Source of the DNA: a virus
Virus record (IMG/VR): IMGVR_UViG_3300012936_002595
Location: 1 to 36,505 of that record
DNA: 36,505 bases
Direction: 5' to 3' (one strand)
Shown here: one piece after another, positions 8,149-15,391 of the stretch
How the letters are laid out: every line of letters starts with the position of its first letter
Position numbering within the stretch: the first letter of the stretch is position 1
Made by a program: the position numbers and the translations under genes
Notes under the pieces: model-generated
The model's database searches: none
Told to the model about the DNA's origin: nothing
The model's input: only the letters and a program-made list of their open reading frames with translations

Positions 8149-8162
8149 GGATAGCATGTAAC

Positions 8163-8933
8163 ATGAGCACACGATTAGAGGGAAAAGTTAAAAAAGGATG
8201 GGGCCATGAATTAATATGGGCAACCAACGAAAAATACTGTGGAAAAATTATGGTATTTGAAAAAATAGGTGCTAAATTTAGTATGCATTTTCATAAAGAA
8301 AAAGAAGAAACATGGTTTGTAAACAGTGGAAAGTTTTTGTTAAAATGGATTGACACAAAAGATGCAACAATACATTCGAAAGAGCTTGTTAAAGGAGACA
8401 AATGGCATAATCCACCATTGCAACCGCATCAACTTGAAGCATTAGAAGAAATGAGTGAAATTTTTGAAGTTAGCTCAGCGGATAGTGTTGAAGATAATTA
8501 TAGAGTATTCCCAGGTAGTAGTCAACAAATAGGTAAACGTATTATTGTAAATGGAAGTTTTGATATTCTGCATAAAGGACATGTAAACTTATTAAATTAT
8601 GCAAAATCTTTAGGAGATTATCTGCTAGTTGCTATTGATACTGATGCTAGAATAAAAGAATTAAAAGGAAAAAATCGTCCTATAAATCAACTTAATGAAA
8701 GATTACATTTGTTAAACAATTTAAAAGCAGTTGACGAAGTAGTTTATTTTGATTCAGAACAAGAATTAGTCGATATAATAAAAAACTACGCTCCTGATGT
8801 GATGGTCAAAGGTAGTGATTACAAAGATAAGAGAATTGTAGGTGCAGAACATTGTAACGCAATTGAATTTTACGAGATAGATAATGGTTATTCAACAACG
8901 AACAAAATACAAGATATTACTGATAGGGGATAG
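8163..8933 (+). CDS. rfaE2: Cupin domain fused to D-glycero-beta-D-manno-heptose 1-phosphate adenylyltransferase-like domain
   Basis: A 256-residue two-domain protein. Residues 1-~115 form a cupin: His42-x-His44 and Glu48 in FSMHFHKEKEETWFVNSGKF, then HQLEAL, as in mannose-6-phosphate isomerase/GMP-type cupins. Residues ~125-250 match the C-terminal half of HldE/RfaE: VNGSFDILHKGHVNLL with the nucleotidyltransferase HxGH at 137-140, then ELKGKNRPINQLNERL and VKGSDYKDKRIVGAE. The expected reaction is ATP plus heptose 1-phosphate to ADP-heptose. The cupin may isomerise or bind a sugar, which is unproven. In Escherichia coli this domain is fused to the kinase; here the kinase is the next gene, which overlaps the 3' end by 50 bases. 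It is the first of three genes. A ribosome site before the ATG is weak. Confidence 0.85.
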   Translation: MSTRLEGKVKKGWGHELIWATNEKYCGKIMVFEKIGAKFSMHFHKEKEETWFVNSGKFLLKWIDTKDATIHSKELVKGDKWHNPPLQPHQLEALEEMSEIFEVSSADSVEDNYRVFPGSSQQIGKRIIVNGSFDILHKGHVNLLNYAKSLGDYLLVAIDTDARIKELKGKNRPINQLNERLHLLNNLKAVDEVVYFDSEQELVDIIKNYAPDVMVKGSDYKDKRIVGAEHCNAIEFYEIDNGYSTTNKIQDITDRG

Positions 8934-9636
8934 TTGTATCGATGAATACCATTATGGTAGCACCGATCGTATCAGTCCTGAAGCACCTGTTCCTGTTTTT
9001 CAAAATAAAAATACAAAAACAAATCCAGGAATGGCCGCTAACGTAAATGAAAATTTACGAGCATTTGGGTGTAATGTTGATTTTATTACTAACAAAGAAA
9101 AAATAGTTAAGTCACGATATATCGATTATAGATCAGGACAGCATCTAATTAGAGTTGATAAAGAACAAACAGTTGCTCCATGTCATACTGAATTTGTTAA
9201 TTTAAGTTATGATGCAATAGTAATAAGTGATTATAACAAGGGTTTTGTCACAGAAGAATTAATTATAAATTTAAGAAATAAATTTAAAGGTCCTATATTT
9301 GTAGATACTAAAAAATTATACCTTGATAAATTTGAAGGTTGTATATTAAAAATAAACAGTCTTGAATATAGTAGAGCTAAAACTTTTTGTGAGGATTTAA
9401 TTGTTACAAAAGGAAAAGAAGGTGCCACATACAAAGGTAATACGTACAATGCACCCGTAGTTGAAGTGCATGATGTGTGCGGTGCGGGAGATACATTCTT
9501 GTCTGTACTTGCGTATTCATATCTAAACTGCAATAACATCGAACAAGCAATTATGCACGCTAATAATGCTGCTGCATTGTCCGTACAGCACAGCGGAGTA
9601 TACGTGCTTACAAAAGAGGATTTGAAACAGATATGA
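8884..9636 (+). CDS. rfaE1: PfkB-family heptose 7-phosphate kinase, HldE N-terminal type
   Basis: The 250-residue protein matches the kinase half of HldE: ILLIGDSCIDEYHYG, DRISPEAPVPVFQ, a Gly/Met-Ala-Ala-Asn-Val segment (NPGMAANVNENLRAFG), IRVDKEQ, a D-x-x-G-A-G-D-x-F active site (DVCGAGDTF, near residues 196-204) with the catalytic Asp, and a final helix with AAALSVQHSGV. The reaction expected is phosphorylation of D-glycero-D-manno-heptose 7-phosphate at C1. It is shorter than bacterial kinase domains (about 320 residues), with loss in the middle, but the ends and catalytic loop are kept. It overlaps its neighbours on both sides (50 bases upstream, ATGA downstream), so the three heptose genes are probably made together. 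Confidence 0.87.
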   Translation: MVIQQRTKYKILLIGDSCIDEYHYGSTDRISPEAPVPVFQNKNTKTNPGMAANVNENLRAFGCNVDFITNKEKIVKSRYIDYRSGQHLIRVDKEQTVAPCHTEFVNLSYDAIVISDYNKGFVTEELIINLRNKFKGPIFVDTKKLYLDKFEGCILKINSLEYSRAKTFCEDLIVTKGKEGATYKGNTYNAPVVEVHDVCGAGDTFLSVLAYSYLNCNNIEQAIMHANNAAALSVQHSGVYVLTKEDLKQI

Positions 9637-10448
9637 AGAAGATATTAGTTACAGGTGATAAAGGTTTTATTGCAAGACATTTGATTGATAAACTAAAAGC
9701 AGAACACGACATTCACGGCTATGATTATAGTGAAAATCATAATCCTAGTGTCGACGGTTATGATTGGGTAATACATCTAGGAGCAATATCTAGTACTACT
9801 GAAAGAGATGTTGATAAGGTTATGTTACAAAACTATGAATTTTCTAAATGGATATTCAAAGAATGTAATACTAGAGGTATAAATTTTCAATACGCATCTA
9901 GTGCAAGTGTATATGGACCATATGAAAAGTTTGGAGAAGATGATCCTAAACAACCCCAAAGTCCTTATGCTTGGAGTAAGTATCTATTTGATAGATGGGT
10001 GTGGCAACAGGAACATAACATTATTGTACAAGGTATGAGATACTTTAACGTGTACGGTCCTAGAGAACACAAGGGTACACAAGCAAGTCCTATAACAAAG
10101 TTTACAGAACAAGCAGAGGAAGAAGGCGTTATTACTTTGTTTGAAAACAGTGACAAGTACCTAAGAGATTTTATATTTGTTGGTGATGTATGTGATATAC
10201 ATGAGCAAATGATGTTGAATAATATACCGTCTGGTATATACAATATTGGTACAGGCTCTACAACTAGTTTTCAAACAGTTGCTGAATTAATTGCAAAAAA
10301 ATATAATGCAGAGATAAAATACATTCCAATGCCAGAGGGATTACAAGGACAATATCAAGAATATACCTGTGCTGATATAACCAAGTTACTTAATATTTTT
10401 GATATAGAATTTAAAACTGTTAAAGAATATATAGATAGTGTTAAATAA
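9633..10448 (+). CDS. hldD: NAD(P)-dependent epimerase, probable ADP-L-glycero-D-manno-heptose 6-epimerase
   Basis: A 271-residue extended short-chain dehydrogenase. It begins ILVTGDKGFIARHLIDKL, a Rossmann loop with the last Gly changed to Ala. It has YASSASVYGP, the Tyr-x3-Lys pair in PYAWSKYLFDRW, and RYFNVYGPREHKGTQAS, which closely follows the HldD signature (RYFNVYGPREGHKGSMAS). KYLRDFIFVGDV and the GIYNIGTG turn also fit. The expected product is ADP-L-glycero-D-manno-heptose. It is about 40 residues shorter than the E. coli enzyme. Its start overlaps the kinase stop in ATGA. Its end overlaps the end of the convergent phosphatase gene by eight bases. A UDP-sugar epimerase is the other option, but the PREHKG motif and neighbours favour HldD. 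Confidence 0.88.
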   Translation: MKKILVTGDKGFIARHLIDKLKAEHDIHGYDYSENHNPSVDGYDWVIHLGAISSTTERDVDKVMLQNYEFSKWIFKECNTRGINFQYASSASVYGPYEKFGEDDPKQPQSPYAWSKYLFDRWVWQQEHNIIVQGMRYFNVYGPREHKGTQASPITKFTEQAEEEGVITLFENSDKYLRDFIFVGDVCDIHEQMMLNNIPSGIYNIGTGSTTSFQTVAELIAKKYNAEIKYIPMPEGLQGQYQEYTCADITKLLNIFDIEFKTVKEYIDSVK

Positions 10449-11049
10449 AAGACGCTTTCAATGCAGTATTTGCAGATTTATTTTCTATTTCTGGATCAGG
10501 TAAAGAACTAGCAAAATCCCATAAGTTATCAAACACCATTGTTTTTCTTGCAAGGTTTTTGTAAGTAAATCTTTTTAATTTTTTTTCTGTTTCTTCACCA
10601 TATCCTGTACGTACTAATATTGGTGTTGCACCTATTTTTTCTGCTGCCTTTAAATCAGTTAACTTATCGCCAACATAAAATCCACCTTTAAATTTTATAT
10701 CGCACTCAGATTCTGCTTTTTTAAACATGCCTATATTAGGCTTTGCAAAGATATCGTTTTTTTGACTTGTATGACTATAATAGATTCCATTTATACTTTC
10801 ACAACCTGCTTGTCCTAGCAAATTAAGCATATAATCATGTACAACAGCAACTTGTTCAGTAGTCATTATACCTTTACTAACTCCTGCTTGATTAGTTAGT
10901 ACAACAATATTATAACCTTTTTTTCTAAGAAGTGCTACTGCTTCTAAACTATTTGTGATAGGTTTAAATTGCATAGGATGGGTAACATAAGTTCCAATAT
11001 CCTCATTTATAGTGCCGTCTCTATCTAATCCTATTGTAATATTATTCAT
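10441..11049 (-). CDS. gmhB: HAD-family sugar bisphosphatase, GmhB-like
   Basis: A 202-residue HAD phosphatase. Motif I is IGLDRDGTIN (DxDGT), motif II is VVLTNQAGVSKG, and the last motif is YVGDKLTDLKAAEKIGA with ILVRTGYG. These fit GmhB, which removes the C7 phosphate from heptose 1,7-bisphosphate, the step between kinase and nucleotidyltransferase. The zinc loop of standard GmhB (Cys residues before RKPxPGM) is not present: here it reads YYSHTSQKNDIFAKPNIGM. The C-terminal ~40 residues (from KLKRFTYKN) go beyond the family core. It is at the distal end of the minus-strand island, four bases after the oxygenase gene, and converges on the epimerase. HisB-type phosphatase is the alternative. 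Confidence 0.8.
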   Translation of the reverse strand: MNNITIGLDRDGTINEDIGTYVTHPMQFKPITNSLEAVALLRKKGYNIVVLTNQAGVSKGIMTTEQVAVVHDYMLNLLGQAGCESINGIYYSHTSQKNDIFAKPNIGMFKKAESECDIKFKGGFYVGDKLTDLKAAEKIGATPILVRTGYGEETEKKLKRFTYKNLARKTMVFDNLWDFASSLPDPEIENKSANTALKASFI

Positions 11050-11053
11050 AATT

Positions 11054-11584
11054 TTAATCTTCTATCGATATATCCATGTTCCATGAGATAATAGTTTTTG
11101 TTTCTTCTGTATTATTAACAGGAGCTCTATGTATAACCCAACTAGGAAATGTAACAATATCTCCTTCATGTACATCAAACGTGTTTTTCTCTTTAGTTAA
11201 TGGATTGATCCATTCTGTTTGTGCATCTTCTGGTAAGTTTACATAATAAACATTTGTAAAGTTATTGCTGTGTGTATGCCATGCGTGTTTACCACCTTTT
11301 GCATACTGCTGAAACCATATTTCAGTAATGCCGAATGTTTGATACCCCATGTTTTTACACCAATTATCAAGATGTACAGAAAGAAATGGATTTATCAGTT
11401 TAAGCCATTCTCTATTGCCATCATATCTTGCAGTATTCCAATCGCATTTAACAATATCACTATCAGGTGCAGTCATGTGTTCTGCATTTTCCTGTCTTTG
11501 AATAGCATCTAGTATCTGCTGTTTTAATTGACTATGTTCTTTAAATGGTTTAACAGTGATAGGGAAAGGAATTATAGTTTCCAT
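11054..11584 (-). CDS. 2OG-Fe(II) oxygenase-like protein
   Basis: The 176-residue protein has the double-stranded beta-helix pattern of the putative 2OG-Fe(II) oxygenases common in marine T4-like phages: a metal-binding HAWHTHSNNFTNVYYVNLP, followed by GDIVTFPSWVIHRAPVNN with the distal His, and TKTIISWNMD as last strand. The Arg that binds 2-oxoglutarate in the ERISISFN-type strand is not obvious (Thr-Lys-Thr instead), so cosubstrate binding may be altered. The substrate is unknown. It overlaps the next upstream gene by one base (ATG/TAG region at 11584) and forms a run of three such proteins in this island. A sugar or protein target linked to the glycan island is a guess. Confidence 0.72.
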   Translation of the reverse strand: METIIPFPITVKPFKEHSQLKQQILDAIQRQENAEHMTAPDSDIVKCDWNTARYDGNREWLKLINPFLSVHLDNWCKNMGYQTFGITEIWFQQYAKGGKHAWHTHSNNFTNVYYVNLPEDAQTEWINPLTKEKNTFDVHEGDIVTFPSWVIHRAPVNNTEETKTIISWNMDISIED

Positions 11585-12198
11585 TAGTATAAGTCACCTT
11601 TTCTTTTTACAATTATATTTGAAGAAAAAACAACTCTAGGTTCAGTTGTTTGGTTAAAATGTACATAGTGTTCTAAACAAGAAGGAAACATTAGTAATAA
11701 TCCTTCTTTCATTTCAGGGTAAAAAGCATTAGGGTAATCATTCATAGGATCTAATTCTAAATACTTTAAATGATTTGATAAATTAGGTGTTCTAAAAACA
11801 AATTGTCCTGCTTCTGGACTAGGCTGTTTTAAAATTACAACACAAGAAAACGCCGGCACGTTAGTTGTAATATGATCATGTAATTGTTGATGATCGTGTT
11901 GCTCATGTACATTATACCAAGTTTCTATATCTACACTGTAAGGAAATTTAAACAAATATGAATCAATATAATCTTGTATGTAAGGTGCTGGTAGTATTGT
12001 ATCATTCCATTTTTTAAAAAAATCTGAATCGTCCCAACGTTGAGATAGATTGTTAGTAATTTTACTTGCACTGTTAGAACTTCCGGTGTTATTTTTTCCT
12101 AATACCAACGGTAGATAATGGTCCTGTAAATTTTTAAGATCCTGCGGTTCTAATTCTTTTATACCAACCGGATAACCTTCAAGAGAAATTTTTAACAT
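11584..12198 (-). CDS. 2OG-Fe(II) oxygenase-like protein
   Basis: A 204-residue protein with a metal-site pattern HDHQQLHDHITTNVP, a strand FSCVVILKQP, and MFPSCLEHYVHFNQ with the distal His, followed by EPRVVFSSNI where the Arg could bind 2-oxoglutarate. The first ~60 residues contain a helical part with LKNLQDHYLPLVLGKNN. It differs from its neighbours at 11054 and 12929 in sequence, but the order of motifs is the same. It overlaps the SGNH-like gene by seven bases upstream. The likely role is hydroxylation of an unknown substrate. Confidence 0.68.
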   Translation of the reverse strand: MLKISLEGYPVGIKELEPQDLKNLQDHYLPLVLGKNNTGSSNSASKITNNLSQRWDDSDFFKKWNDTILPAPYIQDYIDSYLFKFPYSVDIETWYNVHEQHDHQQLHDHITTNVPAFSCVVILKQPSPEAGQFVFRTPNLSNHLKYLELDPMNDYPNAFYPEMKEGLLLMFPSCLEHYVHFNQTTEPRVVFSSNIIVKRKGDLY

Positions 12199-12929
12199 GT
12201 TTTTAATGTTTCCTTATTATATATACCAGTTTTAAATCCAGTTGTAAGATCTACAGTTTTACCAGTCTTAAAGAATTCAATTATTTTATCTGCTAAAATC
12301 TTATGATTAACTTCTGAAAAATGATTAAATCTAAGATCACCGGTCTTATCGTAGTATGCTATAGCAGTCTTTTCGTTATCAAATTCTAATCCTGATGTTT
12401 CACATAAGTTACCCTTTACTCCTGGAAGATTGTCAAACCCAGGGAGAATTAGACAGCGGATATTATGTTCTCCATATGTCTTAACTTTACGTGCTAATGA
12501 ATCAAGAAACATGCTGTAATGTATAATATTTCGTCTTTCGAAATATAAATGTCTTTTATACATTTCTATTGCTTGATACTGTTCTTCTGTAACATCAACG
12601 CCCGGAGTTATCTTTGTCGCTAGTTGAATTGCCATGTATGGTTTATTTTCAAAGAACCATTCTCTATGCATAGAAGTCGGTTGTATTATGACAAAATCCC
12701 CTTCCTTAAATGAAGATTCTCTTTCAGCCAGTTTATAATAAATGTAATCATTAGAGCATCCTAACACAGAATCATTTATATATTCGCTATCTCCAAGTAT
12801 GCTTTCTTTGACAATCGTAGTCCAAGTTTTTTCTAAGGGAATGAATGTTACTGATGTTCCGTGAGGACCAAACACTTCGTTCATATGGCTCTGGGGGATT
12901 GAAAAACTATCTCCAAAAATATACAACAT
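12192..12929 (-). CDS. SGNH/GDSL hydrolase-like protein
   Basis: A 245-residue protein beginning MLYIFGDSFSIPQSH, in which GDSFS matches the nucleophile block I of SGNH esterases/acyltransferases. A block with SVLGCSNDYIYYKL supplies Gly and Asn-like positions, VIIQPTSMHREWF follows as a third strand, and NHFSEVNHKILAD near the C-terminus resembles the final D/S-x-x-H block, with the catalytic Asp position unclear. The likely activity is removing or adding an ester group, for instance O-acetyl on a sugar. It sits between oxygenase genes, overlapping both neighbours (12192-12198 and 12929). Phage SGNH-like proteins of this type have no known substrate. Confidence 0.6.
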   Translation of the reverse strand: MLYIFGDSFSIPQSHMNEVFGPHGTSVTFIPLEKTWTTIVKESILGDSEYINDSVLGCSNDYIYYKLAERESSFKEGDFVIIQPTSMHREWFFENKPYMAIQLATKITPGVDVTEEQYQAIEMYKRHLYFERRNIIHYSMFLDSLARKVKTYGEHNIRCLILPGFDNLPGVKGNLCETSGLEFDNEKTAIAYYDKTGDLRFNHFSEVNHKILADKIIEFFKTGKTVDLTTGFKTGIYNKETLKTC

Positions 12930-13555
12930 TATACTGCACCTGTTTCCAACAAGATATTAAAAGACAAACTTATTCTATCATTGTTAGTTTTGTTTTCATT
13001 AACACTGTGATCTAAAAATCCTGGAAACAAAATTAACCTACCTTGCTCAGGCGGAAAAGAATTTTCGTGTGCAATAGAACTGCCAATAGGATTGCATTTT
13101 AATGCTTTTAGTGTATTTCTAAATACAATGTCGCCATCATCGCCACTAGTTTTAAACCAATACACTCCACTAATATGTGCGTTACCATGATCATGAATAT
13201 GCGATGAAAGACCAGGCTTGTTTAATGTAAGCCAAGAAGAAGTCATTGCTGCTTTATAAGCAGGTTGAACATTACACGCTGCCATATAATTCACACAATG
13301 GTGCATAATAGTTTCACCAGTAATTTTCATATTTTCTAATTGTAATAGATGTTCAAAAAAGTCACCTTGATTAGATAGATATTGTGAAGATGAACTCCAA
13401 TTTGGATTTTGTCCCCATGTTCCTTCACTGTATAGTTTGTCAACTATAGGCTGTAATTCGTTTTGTACTTCTGTGTATTCTTGATTTTCTAGTTTGTGTG
13501 TATATAGAGGTGTTGGAAACAAGGAAAAAATTTCTCCTTGATTTTCGTTTTGCAT
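12929..13555 (-). CDS. 2OG-Fe(II) oxygenase (phage PF13759 type)
   Basis: The clearest of the three oxygenases here. The 208 residues begin IFSLFPTPLYTHKL, typical of this phage family. The core has SSWLTLNKPGLSSHIHDHGN (the metal His residues), then HISGVYWFKT, GRLILFPGFLDHSVNENKTN with the distal His, and DRISLSFNILL with the Arg for 2-oxoglutarate. All key residues are present, so it is likely active. The substrate is unknown; in related phages such genes lie beside fibre and glycan genes. It is one base from the SGNH-like gene and 12 bases from the carbamoyltransferase gene. Confidence 0.85.
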   Translation of the reverse strand: MQNENQGEIFSLFPTPLYTHKLENQEYTEVQNELQPIVDKLYSEGTWGQNPNWSSSSQYLSNQGDFFEHLLQLENMKITGETIMHHCVNYMAACNVQPAYKAAMTSSWLTLNKPGLSSHIHDHGNAHISGVYWFKTSGDDGDIVFRNTLKALKCNPIGSSIAHENSFPPEQGRLILFPGFLDHSVNENKTNNDRISLSFNILLETGAV

Positions 13556-13567
13556 GCTTACCCTCCT

Positions 13568-15391
13568 TTACGCTCTATCGTTATGTGTGATCTCTACTAG
13601 TATTTTAACAGCAGGAAAGTAAATGTAATTTATTCCTGAATTATAAAGAGTGCGTAAAGCATCGTCAATAGATTCAACAAGTGGTTCGCCACCTAAGTTA
13701 AAACTAGTATTAAACAATGCAGGTACTCCAGTTTGATCTTTGAATTCCTTAATTAGGTTATACCAATGTACATTTTGTTCTTTAGATACTGTTTGTATTC
13801 GACATGTGCCGTCTACATGTATTACTGCTGGTATTTTTTCTTTCACTCCAGGCTGGCAATTAACAGCATACATCATGCTTGGTGAATCTTCCATGCCACG
13901 TAGGTCAAACCAATCATGTACATCATCTTGTAATACAGTTGCAGCAAATGGTCTAAAATATTCGCGCTTCTTCACTAAATTAACAAAATCTTTACCGTCT
14001 GGATCTGTTGGATCATACATTAAAGAACGGTTACCTAATGCACGTGGTCCGCTTTCACCTCTTTCTTGATATAGTGCTACAATATTTCTATTTCTAATAG
14101 TATCAATAACTTGTTTATAATCTACATTTGTTGTTATCTTACCATTATATTTTTTTGCAGTTTCTCTAATTGTATCTTCTGTGATAGTTTGAACTGGTCC
14201 TAAAAATAAATTTTCGTCTTTTTGTCTGACTTTTTTATCTTCATATGTTTTATAATAATGATAAAATGCTGCGCCCATTGCAGTACCTGCATCATTACTA
14301 ACAGGTTCTACATATATCTTTACACCTTCAGGTAAATGTTTTAAGTAGTAATAATTTGCAACACAGTTTAGTGCGTAACCACCACTAATAACAATGTTTT
14401 TATTTCCAGTACGTTCAATTGATTTTAAAATTAGATCAAGTACAAGTTGTTGAGATTCTACTTGAACATTGTATGCCATATTTCTACGTGAAGGAAGTTG
14501 TGTAACATCTTCTCTATCAGATTTTCTAAGTAATTCTTGTATTTTGTTTTGTTCATCTGGATTATCCGGATCACTAACTGAACTAACTATATCGTTAGGA
14601 TCATACATTCTATCTCTTATTTCTGGAAATTGAGATTCATTAACCCATGCTCCGTTTGGATATGTGTTAGTAAATAGATCTTTGTTACCACCAAAGATGT
14701 TAGTGTAAATTTTAGGTGCTTTATCTGGTTCTCCGTATGGAAACAGACCCATTGTTTTGCCTGCTTCAATAGAATCAAAACCGCAAAATCTTGTTACTGC
14801 TTCGTATGCTTTAACAATACCTGCTTTATCGTTGATCATTACTTCTGTGCCATTACCATCTCTATTGTAATGTTCAGTCTGCCAAGGTCCGTTGCCTCCA
14901 AAGTGCTTATAAATTTCTTTGAAACCTGCAGGATATGTGCAATCAAATATACTTTCAACTTCAAACATAGTTTGTCCGTCAGGTCTTTCTACAAATGTTC
15001 CTGCACCGTCAACAATTATAGCACTTGCTTTTTCAAACCCAGATCTATAAAATGCTAGTGCAGCATGACTTCTATGATGTTGATCATGATATTTAAAAAC
15101 CTGTGTTTCGGGATCGTCAATTAATCTTAGTTTTCTAGCGAGTGCTGTATACACATCTTGAGGCACATAATCATTTATAGGCTCTGCAAGTTGTGTATGT
15201 GATATTGCAAGATAATCAATCTTATCTGTATAATCTAAAATTTTAATCATACTTGCAAAAGGTCCACCGTCGTATTTGTAACGAGATAATCTTTCTTCTT
15301 CTATTGCAAATACAATTTCGCCGTCTTTTAGTAGACAAACACCTGCATTATGCCCTCTAGCAATTCCTGCAATGTAGCCTGTTTTTCTCAT
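13568..15391 (-). CDS. NodU-family carbamoyltransferase
   Basis: A 607-residue protein of full length for the NodU/CmcH family. N-terminal features are IAGIARGHNAGVCLLKDG and AIEEERLSRYKYD. The catalytic HHxxHA is at about residues 105-110 (DQHHRSHAALAFY), followed by IIVDGAGT. The ATP-binding part has NIVISGGYALNCVANYYYL, VEPVSNDAGTAMGAAFYHY and the C-terminal ERGESGPRALGNRSLMYDP. These enzymes make carbamoyl-adenylate and pass the carbamoyl group to a sugar hydroxyl. Next to a heptosyltransferase-like gene and a heptose pathway, the acceptor could be a heptose, as for WapO in Pseudomonas aeruginosa core. That link is inference. Start overlaps the upstream stop in TAATG. Confidence 0.92.
   Translation of the reverse strand: MRKTGYIAGIARGHNAGVCLLKDGEIVFAIEEERLSRYKYDGGPFASMIKILDYTDKIDYLAISHTQLAEPINDYVPQDVYTALARKLRLIDDPETQVFKYHDQHHRSHAALAFYRSGFEKASAIIVDGAGTFVERPDGQTMFEVESIFDCTYPAGFKEIYKHFGGNGPWQTEHYNRDGNGTEVMINDKAGIVKAYEAVTRFCGFDSIEAGKTMGLFPYGEPDKAPKIYTNIFGGNKDLFTNTYPNGAWVNESQFPEIRDRMYDPNDIVSSVSDPDNPDEQNKIQELLRKSDREDVTQLPSRRNMAYNVQVESQQLVLDLILKSIERTGNKNIVISGGYALNCVANYYYLKHLPEGVKIYVEPVSNDAGTAMGAAFYHYYKTYEDKKVRQKDENLFLGPVQTITEDTIRETAKKYNGKITTNVDYKQVIDTIRNRNIVALYQERGESGPRALGNRSLMYDPTDPDGKDFVNLVKKREYFRPFAATVLQDDVHDWFDLRGMEDSPSMMYAVNCQPGVKEKIPAVIHVDGTCRIQTVSKEQNVHWYNLIKEFKDQTGVPALFNTSFNLGGEPLVESIDDALRTLYNSGINYIYFPAVKILVEITHNDRA

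Noticed and set aside
8072-8227. Upstream extension of the 521-residue fibre, adding 52 N-terminal residues
   Set aside because: The extension runs across the divergent gap and into the start of the plus-strand heptose gene, has no ribosome site, and reads like non-coding sequence. The conserved pattern begins at the ATG at 8071.
9633-10448. UDP-glucose or GDP-sugar epimerase
   Set aside because: The RYFNVYGPREHKGTQAS stretch and the adjacent kinase and nucleotidyltransferase favour the ADP-heptose epimerase.
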